Assembly: GCF_009823805.1 (NCBI RefSeq)
Contig: NZ_WUEK01000015.1
Coordinates: 56,500 to 120,499, forward strand
Origin: Nocardioides flavescens
Lineage (GTDB): Bacteria > Actinomycetota > Actinomycetes > Propionibacteriales > Nocardioidaceae
Reading direction: 5' to 3'
DNA: 64,000 nucleotides
The notes under the pieces were generated by a model. It saw only the letters and a list, made by a program, of their open reading frames with translations. It made no database searches and was not told the origin of the DNA. A program made the position numbers and the translations under genes. Position 1 is the stretch's first letter. Each line of letters opens with the position of its first letter. Shown here piece by piece: positions 26,337 through 35,043 of the stretch.

Positions 26337-27233
26337 GTGACCACCGCCCGGGTCTCGGTCCCCGCGACCTCGGCCAACCTCGGCCCCGGTTTCGACTCCC
26401 TCGGCCTCGCGCTCGCGATGCGCGACGAGCTCGAGGGCGAGCTCACCGGCTCCGGCGTGGTCGTCGAGGTCACCGGCGCGGGCGCCGGTGAGGTGCCGCT
26501 CGACGAGTCGCACCTGGTCGTGCGCGCGATGCGGGTCGCCTTCGACGCGCTCGGCGAGGCACCGGCCGGGCTGCGGCTGCGCTGCGCCAACGTCGTGCCC
26601 CACGCCCGCGGGCTCGGCTCCTCGTCGGCGGCGATCGTCGGTGGCCTCGTGCTCGCCCGGGCCCTCGTCGACGGGGGAGCGGAGCGGCTCGACGACCGCG
26701 CCGTCCTCGACCTCGCGGTCGGCATGGAGGGCCACCCCGACAACGTCGCCCCGGCGCTGCTCGGCGGCTTCGTCATCTCGGGCACCGACCCGCGCGACGG
26801 CTCGTCGTACGCCGTCCGCTCGGCCGTCGACGCCCGCGTGGGCACCGTCGTGTTCGTGCCGGCCGAGCCGGTCTCGACCGAGCTCGCCCGCGGCCTGCTG
26901 CCCCCGACGGTGCCGCACGCCGACGCCGCCGCGGCCGCCGGAGCTGCGGCGCTCCTCGTCGCCGCGCTGGCCGGAGACGTCGACCAGCTGTGGCGCGGCA
27001 CCCGCGACACCCTCCACCAGCACTACCGTCGGCCGGCCATGCCGGACTCCCTCGACCTCGTCGAGCGGCTGCGCGCCGACGGCGTGCCCGCCGTGGTCTC
27101 CGGCGCGGGCCCCACGGTGCTCGCCTTCGTGCTCGACGGCGACGACGACCTGGCCCCGCTCTGCCCCCCGGGGTGGCAGCACCACATCCTCGCGATCGAC
27201 CCCGAGGGAGCCCGCGCCACGGTGCTAGGGTGA
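26337..27233 (+). CDS. thrB: Homoserine kinase
   Basis: 298 residues from GTG 26337. GHMP kinase: VPATSANLGPGFDSLGLAL at the N-terminus, the ATP-binding PHARGLGSSSAAIVGG loop, and a C-terminal SGAGPTVLAF motif. It phosphorylates homoserine with ATP to supply threonine synthase. It closes the hom-thrC-thrB set; a 133-base gap separates it from rho. Confidence 0.97.
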   Translation: MTTARVSVPATSANLGPGFDSLGLALAMRDELEGELTGSGVVVEVTGAGAGEVPLDESHLVVRAMRVAFDALGEAPAGLRLRCANVVPHARGLGSSSAAIVGGLVLARALVDGGAERLDDRAVLDLAVGMEGHPDNVAPALLGGFVISGTDPRDGSSYAVRSAVDARVGTVVFVPAEPVSTELARGLLPPTVPHADAAAAAGAAALLVAALAGDVDQLWRGTRDTLHQHYRRPAMPDSLDLVERLRADGVPAVVSGAGPTVLAFVLDGDDDLAPLCPPGWQHHILAIDPEGARATVLG

Positions 27234-27366
27234 CCGCGCGCCGTGGACCTCGCTGTCGACCTCGCCGTGGACACAGCTCCGGCGCACCCGTGCAGACCCC
27301 GTGCCATCCGCGCTGACCCCTGCTGAGCAGGCTGTGTCACCGCGCACCAGTGAAGGAAGCACCCCC

Positions 27367-29394
27367 GTGACAGACACGAACACCCCCGACGCCGCCCCGG
27401 CCGAGTCGACCCCGACCGCCAGGCGCCGCGGCGCCGGCGGGCTCGGCGGCATGCTGCTGCCCCAGCTCAAGGAGCTCGCCGGCCAGCTCGGCATCAAGGG
27501 CGTCAGCTCGATGAAGAAGGCCCAGCTCCTCGACGCGATCAAGGAGCACCAGGCCGGACCCCAGACCTCTCCGGACCGGGCACCCCAGGAGAAGCCGGCG
27601 CGCTCCCGTGCCAAGGCGACCGAGCCGGCCCCGTCGCAGCCCGAGCTCGACCTCGAGGCCACGCGTGAGCCCGCCCGCGAGACCGAGCCCCGCGCCCAGA
27701 CCGAGTCGCGCCAGGAGCGGCGCGAGCGGCTCCAGCGCGAGCGGCAGGAGCGCCAGCAGTCCTCGGCCCCCGCTCCTGAGTCGCAGTCCGAGGCGAGGTC
27801 CGAGGCGAAGTCCGAGCCCGAGGCCGCCCCGACCGAACGTCGCGAGCGCCAGGACCGGCAGGAGCGGCAGGAGCGGCAGGAGCGCCGCGGCCAGCAGGAC
27901 CGCAGCCAGGAGCGCCAGCAGGAGCGCCAGCAGGAACGTCAGCAGGACCGTCAGCAGGACCGCGCCCAGCAGCCTGAGAAGCAGCAGCCCGAGAAGCAGG
28001 ACCGCAACCAGCAGCGCGACCGCAACCAGCAGCAGGACCGCAACCAGCAGCAGGACCGGAACCAGCAGCAGGACCGCAACCAGCAGCAGGACCGCAACCA
28101 GCAGCAGGACCGCAACCAGCAGCAGGAGCGCGGCCAGGACGTCCCGGGCGACGACGAGGACGGCGACGGCGAGGGCAGCCGACGCAACCGGCGCCGTCGG
28201 GGCCGCGACCGCGACCGCACCCGCGCGGGCGGCGGTCAGCGCAACGAGCCCGACACCACGATCCTCGAGGACGACGTGCTCGTCCCGGCGGCCGGCATCC
28301 TCGACGTGCTCGACAACTACGCCTTCGTCCGCACCAGCGGCTACCTGCCCGGTCCCGACGACGTCTACCTGTCGCTGTCGATGGTCCGGAAGTACGCGCT
28401 GCGTCGCGGCGACGCGGTGGTGGGACAGGTGCGTCAGCCGCGCGAGGGCGAGCGCCGCGAGAAGTTCAACCCGATGGTGCGCATCGACAGCGTCAACGGC
28501 GCCGAGCCCGAGGTCGCCAAGCACCGCGAGGACATCACGGTCGCCAAGCCCACCCACCCGACGCAGCGGCTGCGGCTGGAGACCGGCCCCGACGACGTCG
28601 TCGGTCGCGTGCTCGACCTCGTGGCTCCGCTCGGCAAGGGTCAGCGCGGGCTCATCGTCTCGCCGGCGGGAGCGGGCAAGACCTCGCTGCTGCAGGCGAT
28701 CGCGGCCTCCATCACCCGCAACGACCCCGCGTGCCACCTCATGGTGGTGCTGATCGACGAGCGCCCGGAGGAGGTCACCGACTTCGAGCGCTCGATCAAG
28801 GGCGAGGTCATCGCCTCGACGTTCGACCGGGCACCGGCCGACCACACGACGGTCGCCGAGCTGGCCGTCGAGCGGGCCAAGCGGCTCGTCGAGCTCGGGC
28901 ACGACGTGGTGATGCTGGTCGACGGGATGACGCGGCTCGCGCGGGCCTTCAACCTCGCGGCGCCGAGCACCGGGCGCTCGCTGCCCGGGGGGATCGAGCC
29001 GGCCGCGCTGTTCCCGCCCAAACGGTTCCTCGGTGCGGCCCGCCGCCTCGAGGAGGGCGGCTCGCTCACCATCCTGGCCACGGTCCAGGTCGAGAGCGGC
29101 TCGGTCACCGACGAGGTGGTCCTCGAGGAGCTGGCCGGCACCGACAACTGGCAGGTCCGCCTGTCCGGCGAGCTCGCCGAGCTGCGCCTCGACCCCCCGG
29201 TCGACGTCACCCGGTGCGGCACCCGGCGTGAGGACGTGCTCGTGAGCGCCGAGGAGCTCGCGATCCTGACGCCGATGCGGCGGGCGCTGGCCGAGCGTCC
29301 CCCCGCCGAGGCGCTGAACGAGCTGCTGCGCCGCGTGGGCTCGACCTCGACCAACATCGAGCTCCTCACCGCTCTGCAACGCGACCCGCTCTGA
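27367..29394 (+). CDS. rho: Transcription termination factor Rho, with a long disordered insert
   Basis: 675 residues from GTG 27367 behind GAAGGAAG (27352-27359). A Rho_N domain (about 30-65: LPQLKELAGQLGIKGVSSM) is followed by about 230 residues rich in Gln, Arg, Glu and Asp with no predicted fold, then the cold-shock RNA-binding domain (GILDVLDNYAFVRTSGYLPG) and the RecA-like motor with Walker A SPAGAGKTSLLQ and LIDERPEEVTDFERS. The hexameric helicase ends transcription at Rho-dependent sites. Actinobacterial Rho proteins commonly carry such inserts; this one includes exact hexapeptide repeats. Confidence 0.97.
   Translation: MTDTNTPDAAPAESTPTARRRGAGGLGGMLLPQLKELAGQLGIKGVSSMKKAQLLDAIKEHQAGPQTSPDRAPQEKPARSRAKATEPAPSQPELDLEATREPARETEPRAQTESRQERRERLQRERQERQQSSAPAPESQSEARSEAKSEPEAAPTERRERQDRQERQERQERRGQQDRSQERQQERQQERQQDRQQDRAQQPEKQQPEKQDRNQQRDRNQQQDRNQQQDRNQQQDRNQQQDRNQQQDRNQQQERGQDVPGDDEDGDGEGSRRNRRRRGRDRDRTRAGGGQRNEPDTTILEDDVLVPAAGILDVLDNYAFVRTSGYLPGPDDVYLSLSMVRKYALRRGDAVVGQVRQPREGERREKFNPMVRIDSVNGAEPEVAKHREDITVAKPTHPTQRLRLETGPDDVVGRVLDLVAPLGKGQRGLIVSPAGAGKTSLLQAIAASITRNDPACHLMVVLIDERPEEVTDFERSIKGEVIASTFDRAPADHTTVAELAVERAKRLVELGHDVVMLVDGMTRLARAFNLAAPSTGRSLPGGIEPAALFPPKRFLGAARRLEEGGSLTILATVQVESGSVTDEVVLEELAGTDNWQVRLSGELAELRLDPPVDVTRCGTRREDVLVSAEELAILTPMRRALAERPPAEALNELLRRVGSTSTNIELLTALQRDPL
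28003..28128 (+). repeat. 18-bp tandem repeat in rho encoding RNQQQD units
   Basis: Seven consecutive 18-base units (consensus CGCAACCAGCAGCAGGAC), nearly identical at the DNA level; the first reads CGCGAC at its end, one has CGG for CGC, and the last ends GAG. Just upstream (about 27905-27965) shorter QERQQ/QDRQQ repeats occur. The near-perfect DNA identity points to recent slippage expansion. Confidence 0.9.
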
Positions 29395-29524
29395 GCCTCC
29401 GCGCTGTAAGGTCGAACATGACGCATGGGTGGGTTTCGTGCTCTTTCCGCGTTATTCCGCAGGGAGCCCACGGAAGTGTCGATACTCAAGGTCGGACGGG
29501 GAGACTCGGGAGGAGAGCGGCACT

Positions 29525-29905
<381 letters not shown>

Positions 29906-29936
29906 CGGGAATTGGTAGGGGTCGGCCCGCGTTGAC

Positions 29937-29942
29937 TAGGGT
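29937..29942 (+). promoter_or_regulatory. -10 element (TAGGGT) upstream of rpmE
   Basis: TAGGGT 66 bases before ATG 30009, with a weak TTGGTA about 19 bases upstream as a possible -35. The leader of about 60 bases ends in the GAGAGAGGAAA ribosome-binding region. Confidence 0.4.
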
Positions 29943-30008
29943 GTCCGACTGGCTCCGGTTCACGTCCCGCACTCCTGCCGGGCGACCCGGAGCACGAGAG
30001 AGGAAACC

Positions 30009-30236
30009 ATGAAGGCCGACATCCACCCCGACTACGTCGAGACCCAGGTCAGCTGCACCTGCGGCGCGACGTTCACCACGCGCAGCACCGTCGCCAGCGG
30101 CCAGATCCGCTCCGACGTCTGCTCCCAGTGCCACCCGTTCTACACGGGCAAGCAGAAGATCCTCGACACCGGTGGCCGCGTGGCCCGGTTCGAGGCTCGC
30201 TACGCCAAGGCCAAGGCCAAGAGCGACAGCAAGTAG
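30009..30236 (+). CDS. rpmE: 50S ribosomal protein L31, zinc-binding (C+) type
   Basis: 75 residues from ATG 30009 behind AGAGAGGAAA. MKADIHPDY at the start and CHPFYTGKQKILDTGGRV at the C-terminal half are diagnostic. Cysteines at CTC and CSQC positions form the zinc site, so this is the C+ form that zinc-limited actinobacteria replace with a Cys-free paralogue. It is a large-subunit protein at the subunit interface. A strong hairpin follows directly. Confidence 0.98.
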   Translation: MKADIHPDYVETQVSCTCGATFTTRSTVASGQIRSDVCSQCHPFYTGKQKILDTGGRVARFEARYAKAKAKSDSK

Positions 30237-30243
30237 CCGACAC

Positions 30244-30284
30244 CGAGCGCCGGCCCCCGTCCACCGGACGGGGGCCGGCGCTCG
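30244..30284 (+). terminator. Strong intrinsic-type hairpin after rpmE
   Basis: A perfect 19-bp stem (30244-30262 with 30266-30284) and a 3-base loop, 7 bases after the rpmE stop. There is no T-run downstream. It separates rpmE from prfA. Confidence 0.8.
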
Positions 30285-30340
30285 TGTCATGTGCGGCTGT
30301 GACGCAGGACGACCAGCGACGACGAGGAGAGGGGACGCGC

Positions 30341-31414
30341 GTGTTCGAGGCGGTCGAGCAGCTCGAGGCGGAGCGCCGAGGGCTCGAGGAGCGCCTCGGC
30401 GCGCCCGAGACCCACGCCGACCCACGCCTGGCCAAGCAGCTCAACCAGCGCTACGCCGAGCTGAGCCGGGTGCTGGCCGCCAAGCGCGACCTCGACGCGG
30501 TCGTCGACGACCTGCAGGCTGCGCGCGAGCTGGCCTCCGAGGACCCGGCGTTCGCCGAGGAGGCAGAGGGGCTCGAGAAGCGCCAGCACGAGGCGGAGGA
30601 GCTGCTGCGCCGACTGCTGGTGCCGCGCGACCCGGCCGACGACAAGGACGCGATCCTCGAGCTGAAGTCGGGGGAGGGCGGCGAAGAGTCGGCGCTCTTC
30701 GCCGGTGACCTGCTGCGGATGTACACCCGCTTCGCCGAGCAGCACGGCTGGCGCGTCGAGCTGCTCGACGCCACCGAGTCCGACCTCGGCGGCTACAAGT
30801 CGGTCACCGTGGCCGTGAAGGCCAAGGGGGCCGTCGAGCCCGGCGAGGCGCCGTACGGCCTGCTGAAGTTCGAGGGCGGCGTCCACCGCGTGCAGCGCGT
30901 GCCCGTGACCGAGAGCCAGGGACGCGTGCACACGAGCGCCGCGGGCGTCCTCGTGCTCCCCGAGGCCGAGCAGGTCGACGTGAGCATCGACGACAACGAC
31001 CTGCGCATCGACGTCTTCCGCTCCAGCGGGCCCGGCGGCCAGAGCGTCAACACCACCGACTCGGCCGTGCGCATCACCCACCTGCCCTCGGGCATCGTGG
31101 TGAGCTGCCAGAACGAGAAGTCGCAGCTGCAGAACAAGGAGCAGGCGCTGCGCATCCTGCGGGCGCGGCTGCTCGCCGCTGCCCAGGAGGAGGCCGACGC
31201 GGCCGCCAGCGACGCCCGGCGCAGCCAGGTGCGCACCGTCGACCGGTCCGAGCGCATCCGCACCTACAACTTCCCGGAGAACCGGATCTCCGACCACCGC
31301 AGCGGCTACAAGGCCTACAACCTCGACCAGGTCCTCGACGGCGACCTCGGCCCGGTGCTCGACTCGTGCGTCCAGCTCGACCTCGCCGAGCGGCTCGCCG
31401 CGCTGGACTCGTGA
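30341..31414 (+). CDS. prfA: Peptide chain release factor 1
   Basis: 357 residues from GTG 30341, preceded by GAGGAGAGGG (30323-30332); upstream in-frame starts would run into the rpmE terminator. The codon-recognition tripeptide PVT is in HRVQRVPVTESQGR, and the universally conserved GGQ is in SSGPGGQSVNTTDSA. It terminates translation at UAA and UAG. Its Gln is the substrate of the methyltransferase encoded next (prmC), a common pairing. Confidence 0.97.
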   Translation: MFEAVEQLEAERRGLEERLGAPETHADPRLAKQLNQRYAELSRVLAAKRDLDAVVDDLQAARELASEDPAFAEEAEGLEKRQHEAEELLRRLLVPRDPADDKDAILELKSGEGGEESALFAGDLLRMYTRFAEQHGWRVELLDATESDLGGYKSVTVAVKAKGAVEPGEAPYGLLKFEGGVHRVQRVPVTESQGRVHTSAAGVLVLPEAEQVDVSIDDNDLRIDVFRSSGPGGQSVNTTDSAVRITHLPSGIVVSCQNEKSQLQNKEQALRILRARLLAAAQEEADAAASDARRSQVRTVDRSERIRTYNFPENRISDHRSGYKAYNLDQVLDGDLGPVLDSCVQLDLAERLAALDS

Positions 31415-31424
31415 GCCTCGACAG

Positions 31425-32264
31425 GTGAGGCGTCGTCAGCTCCTCGCGGCAGCCAGCGCCCGGCTCGAGGCGGCCGGCGTCGCGAGCCCCGGCCACGACG
31501 CCGAGGTGCTCCTCGCCCACGTCGTCGGCATCGACCGGAGCCGGCTCGTGCTGCTCGACGAGGTCGGCGAGGCCGACCTCGCGGCGTACGAGCGGCTGCT
31601 GGCGCGTCGCTGCGACCGCGAGCCGCTCCAGCACCTGGTCGGCCACACGTGGTTCCGCCACGTGCGGCTGGAGGTGGGGCCCGGCGTCTTCACCCCGCGC
31701 CCGGAGACCGAGCTGCTGGCCGGGTGGGCCCTCGAGCGCCTCGGTGCACTGGAGCACCCGGTCGTGGTCGACCTCTGCACCGGTTCGGGGGCGATCGCCA
31801 AGGCACTGGCCGACGAGGCGCCGCACGCCCGGGTGCACGCGGTCGAGCTCGACCCCGACGCCCACCGCTGGGCCGTGCGCAACCTCGCCGGCACCGGCGT
31901 CGACCTGCGCCAGGGCGACGCGTTCACGGCCTTCGACGACCTCCTCGGCACCGTCGACGTGGTCGTGTGCAACCCGCCGTACGTCCCGCTCGAGGCCTGG
32001 GAGTCGGTGGCCCCCGAGGCTCGCGACCACGATCCGCACCTCGCGCTGTTCTCCGGGGCCGACGGCCTCGACGCCATCCGGCTGCTCGCCCGCCGCGCCG
32101 CCCGGCTGCTGCGACCGGGCGGAGAGCTGGGTGTCGAGCACGCCGACGTCCAGGGAGCGGCCGTGCCCGCCGTGCTCGCCGCGACCGGGCTGTGGGGCGA
32201 GGTCCGCGACCACCGCGACCTCGCGGGCCGTCCGCGCTTCACGACCGCACGGCTGGCACGATGA
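31425..32264 (+). CDS. prmC: Release factor glutamine N5-methyltransferase
   Basis: 279 residues from GTG 31425, 10 bases after prfA. An N-terminal helical substrate-binding part is followed by a class I SAM fold with VVDLCTGSGAIAKALAD and the catalytic NPPY at residues 183-186. It methylates the GGQ glutamine of release factors. It is followed by the threonylcarbamoyl-AMP synthase gene, as in most actinobacteria. Confidence 0.96.
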   Translation: MRRRQLLAAASARLEAAGVASPGHDAEVLLAHVVGIDRSRLVLLDEVGEADLAAYERLLARRCDREPLQHLVGHTWFRHVRLEVGPGVFTPRPETELLAGWALERLGALEHPVVVDLCTGSGAIAKALADEAPHARVHAVELDPDAHRWAVRNLAGTGVDLRQGDAFTAFDDLLGTVDVVVCNPPYVPLEAWESVAPEARDHDPHLALFSGADGLDAIRLLARRAARLLRPGGELGVEHADVQGAAVPAVLAATGLWGEVRDHRDLAGRPRFTTARLAR

Positions 32265-32268
32265 GCGC

Positions 32269-32961
32269 GTGAGCACGCGCTACCCGACCAGCACCCCCGA
32301 GGAGCGAGAGGTGGCCGTCGAGGCCGCCAGCCACGCCCTCCAGCGCGGCGACCTCGTCGTGATGCCGACCGACACCGTCTACGGCATCGCGGCCGACGCC
32401 TTCGACGCCGACGCGGTCCAGGAGCTCCTCGACGCCAAGGGCCGCGGCCGCGAGATGCCGCCCCCGGTCCTCGTCTCGTCGGCGACCACGCTCGACGCGC
32501 TGGCCGTCAAGGTGCCGACCTGGGCGCGCGCCCTCGTCCAGGAGTTCTGGCCCGGTGCGCTCACGCTGGTCTGCCACGCCCACACCTCCCTGCAGTGGGA
32601 CCTCGGCGACACCCGCGGCACGGTCGCCGTGCGGATGCCCGACCACCCGGTCGCCCTCGAGATCCTCGAGCGCACCGGCCCGCTGGCCGTCAGCTCGGCC
32701 AACCTGACCGGTGAGCCCGCAGCCCTCGACGCCGACCGGGCCGAGGAGATGCTGGGCGACGACGTCGAGGTCGTGGTCGACGACGGCGTCTCGCCCGGCG
32801 GTGAGGCCTCGACCATCGTCGACGTCACGTGCACGCCGGGCCGCCTGCTGCGGGCCGGGGCCATCAGCCTCGAGCGGCTCAACGAGGTGCTGGCCACCCA
32901 CGACGCCGTGATCGCCGACCCCGCCGCGCCGCCGGAGGCCGATCCGGGGACCGAGGAGTGA
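32269..32961 (+). CDS. L-threonylcarbamoyladenylate synthase (Sua5/YciO/YrdC family)
   Basis: 230 residues from GTG 32269, 4 bases after prmC. The YrdC fold shows VVMPTDTVYGIAADAF, KGRGREMPPPVLV and the SSANLTGEPA loop. It makes threonylcarbamoyl-AMP from threonine, bicarbonate and ATP for the t6A37 modification of ANN-decoding tRNAs. It lacks the long C-terminal Sua5 domain, having only about 25 acidic residues beyond the core. Confidence 0.93.
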   Translation: MSTRYPTSTPEEREVAVEAASHALQRGDLVVMPTDTVYGIAADAFDADAVQELLDAKGRGREMPPPVLVSSATTLDALAVKVPTWARALVQEFWPGALTLVCHAHTSLQWDLGDTRGTVAVRMPDHPVALEILERTGPLAVSSANLTGEPAALDADRAEEMLGDDVEVVVDDGVSPGGEASTIVDVTCTPGRLLRAGAISLERLNEVLATHDAVIADPAAPPEADPGTEE

Positions 32962-32968
32962 GCGCCGG

Positions 32969-34108
32969 GTGAGGGAGTACCTCCTCGTCTTCCTCGTCGC
33001 GGCCTCGTCCACCTACCTGCTGACCGTCGTCGCGCGGGAGATCGCGCTGCGCTCGGGGGCGGTGGCGCGGGTCCGCGACCGCGACGTCCACGACGAGCCG
33101 ATCCCCTACCTCGGCGGGCTGGCGATGCTCGGCGGCCTGGTGGCGGCCTACCTCGTGGCCCGCGAGCTGCCGTTCCTCTCCTCGACCTCGCCGGTGGTCT
33201 TCCGCGACGCCGGCATCGTGCTCATCGCCGGCGCGCTGATCTGCGCGGTCGGGGTGCTCGACGACCTCTTCGAGCTCGACGCGCTCACCAAGCTCGGGGG
33301 ACAGGTGCTCGCCTCGGGCTTCCTGGTCGCCTTCGGCATCCAGTTCTTCTTCTTCACCGATGCCCGCGGCAACGTCTTCGCGCTCGACGGCAGCCAGGGC
33401 GCACTCCTGACCGGCTTCCTGGTCGTCGCGACGATCAACGCCGTCAACTTCGTCGACGGCCTCGACGGGCTCGCCGCGGGGGTGGTCGGCGTGGGCTCGC
33501 TGGCGTTCTTCACCTTCTGCTACGCGCTCACCCGGCTCAACGGCGCCGAGCGGGCGACCACCTCGGCGTTCCTCTCGATCGCGCTCGCCGGGGTCTGCAT
33601 CGGCTTCCTGGTGCACAACTTCCACCCGGCGCGGCTGTTCATGGGCGACAGCGGCTCGATGCTGCTCGGGCTCGTCCTCTCGGCCAGCGCCGTCACCCTG
33701 TCGGGACAGTTCTCGCCCGAGCAGCTCGCCGCGGGTGCCGGGGGAGCGCGGGCGAGCCTGCTGCCCACCCTGCTGCCCGTGCTGCTGCCGATCTCGCTGC
33801 TGCTGGTGCCGATCGCCGACCTGGTGCTGGCGGTCGTACGCCGCACGCGGGCCGGGCGCTCGCCGTTCGCCCCCGACAAGCAGCACCTGCACCACCGGCT
33901 GCTCGAGATCGGCCACAGCCAGCGCCGTGCGGTGCTGATCATGTGGCTCTGGGCCGCCCTGGTGGCGTTCGGCACCGTCCTGGCCAGCCTCTACAGCGGC
34001 ACCTGGGTGCTGCTGGCCGTGGGCGGCATGACCGCGGTGACGATCGCCGCGACCTTCGTGCTCCCGGTGCTCACCAAGCCGCGTTTGCCCGGCACCGAGG
34101 ATGCCTGA
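32969..34108 (+). CDS. Undecaprenyl-phosphate GlcNAc-1-phosphate transferase (WecA/Rfe, MraY superfamily)
   Basis: 379 residues from GTG 32969 with about eleven hydrophobic helices. MraY/WecA superfamily motifs: PYLGGLAMLGG, the Asp pair in GVLDDLFELDALTKLGGQ, NAVNFVDGLDGLAAGV, and MGDSGSMLLG. A cytoplasmic His-rich loop near DKQHLHHRLLEIGHS matches the WecA-type HIHH region. It loads GlcNAc-1-P (or a similar sugar) onto decaprenyl/undecaprenyl phosphate, starting arabinogalactan-linker or teichoic/wall glycan synthesis. It holds the rfe position upstream of the atp operon as in M. tuberculosis. Confidence 0.93.
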   Translation: MREYLLVFLVAASSTYLLTVVAREIALRSGAVARVRDRDVHDEPIPYLGGLAMLGGLVAAYLVARELPFLSSTSPVVFRDAGIVLIAGALICAVGVLDDLFELDALTKLGGQVLASGFLVAFGIQFFFFTDARGNVFALDGSQGALLTGFLVVATINAVNFVDGLDGLAAGVVGVGSLAFFTFCYALTRLNGAERATTSAFLSIALAGVCIGFLVHNFHPARLFMGDSGSMLLGLVLSASAVTLSGQFSPEQLAAGAGGARASLLPTLLPVLLPISLLLVPIADLVLAVVRRTRAGRSPFAPDKQHLHHRLLEIGHSQRRAVLIMWLWAALVAFGTVLASLYSGTWVLLAVGGMTAVTIAATFVLPVLTKPRLPGTEDA

Positions 34109-34153
34109 GAGGGTGGCAGCGCCCTGATTTTCCGTGCCCTCCGGACTTTGTGC

Positions 34154-34159
34154 TAACTT
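34154..34159 (+). promoter_or_regulatory. Probable atp operon promoter (-10 TAACTT)
   Basis: The 102-base gap between the glycosyltransferase and atpI has an AT-richer patch around TTTGTGCTAACTTTCAC (34147-34163), unusual for this window, with TAACTT as -10 and TTTCCG about 17 bases upstream as a weak -35. It heads the F1Fo genes. Confidence 0.45.
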
Positions 34160-34210
34160 TCACAAGCGCCCGCAGACGGCGCAGCACACGCCAACCCAGG
34201 ACGGCCGCCG

Positions 34211-34705
34211 ATGATGACGACCGAGACGCGCAGCGAGGCTCGCGCCGGCTCTGCCGGCGTGGCGAGCACCGAACCGCGGGTCCTGCTCGGGACCATCGCC
34301 GTCACGGCCGCCGCAGGCGCGGTCGCCTCGCTCCTGGGCCTGCTCGCATCGGGCTCCGACGCCCTGCTGGGAGCCGCGGTCGGTGCGCTCACGGTGCTGC
34401 TGGTGCTGACCTTCGGCTGCACGACCCTGGCCCTCGTCGCCCGGATCCTCCCCTCCGCGACCCTGCTCGTGGCGCTGGTGACCTACCTCGCGCAGGCCGC
34501 CGTGCTGCTCCTGGTCTTCGTGCGCATCTCCGAGATCGACGTCTTCGCCGACGGCCCGGGGCGCAGCTGGCTCGCCCTCGGCCTCGTCGCCGCGACCCTG
34601 GCCTGGATGACGGCCCAGCTGGTGCTCACCCTGCGCTCGCGCCAGCCCTACTTCGACGCCCCCTCCGACCCCGCCGTCGAGCACGAGGCCGGTGGTCAGC
34701 GGTGA
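34211..34705 (+). CDS. AtpI-like membrane protein (ATP synthase subunit I)
   Basis: 164 residues from ATG 34211 (ATG 34214 also possible) with four hydrophobic helices (about 25-45, 52-70, 80-100, 115-135). Its place before atpB and its helix pattern match the actinobacterial AtpI position (M. tuberculosis Rv1303). AtpI aids c-ring assembly or Mg2+ handling in characterised species. Sequence conservation is low, so the call rests on topology and synteny. Confidence 0.75.
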   Translation: MMTTETRSEARAGSAGVASTEPRVLLGTIAVTAAAGAVASLLGLLASGSDALLGAAVGALTVLLVLTFGCTTLALVARILPSATLLVALVTYLAQAAVLLLVFVRISEIDVFADGPGRSWLALGLVAATLAWMTAQLVLTLRSRQPYFDAPSDPAVEHEAGGQR

Positions 34706-34718
34706 GGGCGCGGACTGT

Positions 34719-34724
34719 TAGTGT
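34719..34724 (+). promoter_or_regulatory. Possible internal -10 element (TAGTGT) before the AtpZ-like gene
   Basis: TAGTGT 10 bases before ATG 34735; it may give an extra promoter inside the atp cluster with a very short or absent leader. Confidence 0.3.
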
Positions 34725-34734
34725 TCCGAGCGCG

Positions 34735-35043
34735 ATGGCGCGCCCCGGATCACCGACCTCTCCGGAGTCGGGCGACCCCCAGGGCGCGACGCGACGAGAG
34801 TCGTACGGCGACCCGTGGCAGGCCTTCGGCTACCTCGTGGCCGGCGTCCTCTTCTACGGCGCTCTCGGCTACCTGCTCGACCGTTGGCTGGACACCCGCT
34901 TCCTCGTGGTGGTGGGGATCCTGTTCGGCGCCGGGCTGGGCATCTACATGAGCTTCGGTCGTTTCGGTGGTACCCGAACCACGACCGCTCCGCACCACCC
35001 TGACGACCCCGCCCCGGACGAGCCGAAGGAGCCGCTGCAGTGA
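34735..35043 (+). CDS. AtpZ/AtpI-family small membrane protein
   Basis: 102 residues from ATG 34735. A hydrophilic start is followed by two helices (about 28-46 and 52-70) with GYLLDRWLDTRFLVVVGILFGAGLGIYM, the signature of the AtpZ family, which has a charged Asp/Arg pair between helices. AtpZ is linked to ATP synthase assembly and ion handling. Its stop overlaps the atpB start (GTGA). Confidence 0.85.
   Translation: MARPGSPTSPESGDPQGATRRESYGDPWQAFGYLVAGVLFYGALGYLLDRWLDTRFLVVVGILFGAGLGIYMSFGRFGGTRTTTAPHHPDDPAPDEPKEPLQ

Noticed and set aside
28003..28128. Tandem repeats as a CRISPR array
   Set aside because: Units are contiguous with no spacers and code for protein inside rho.
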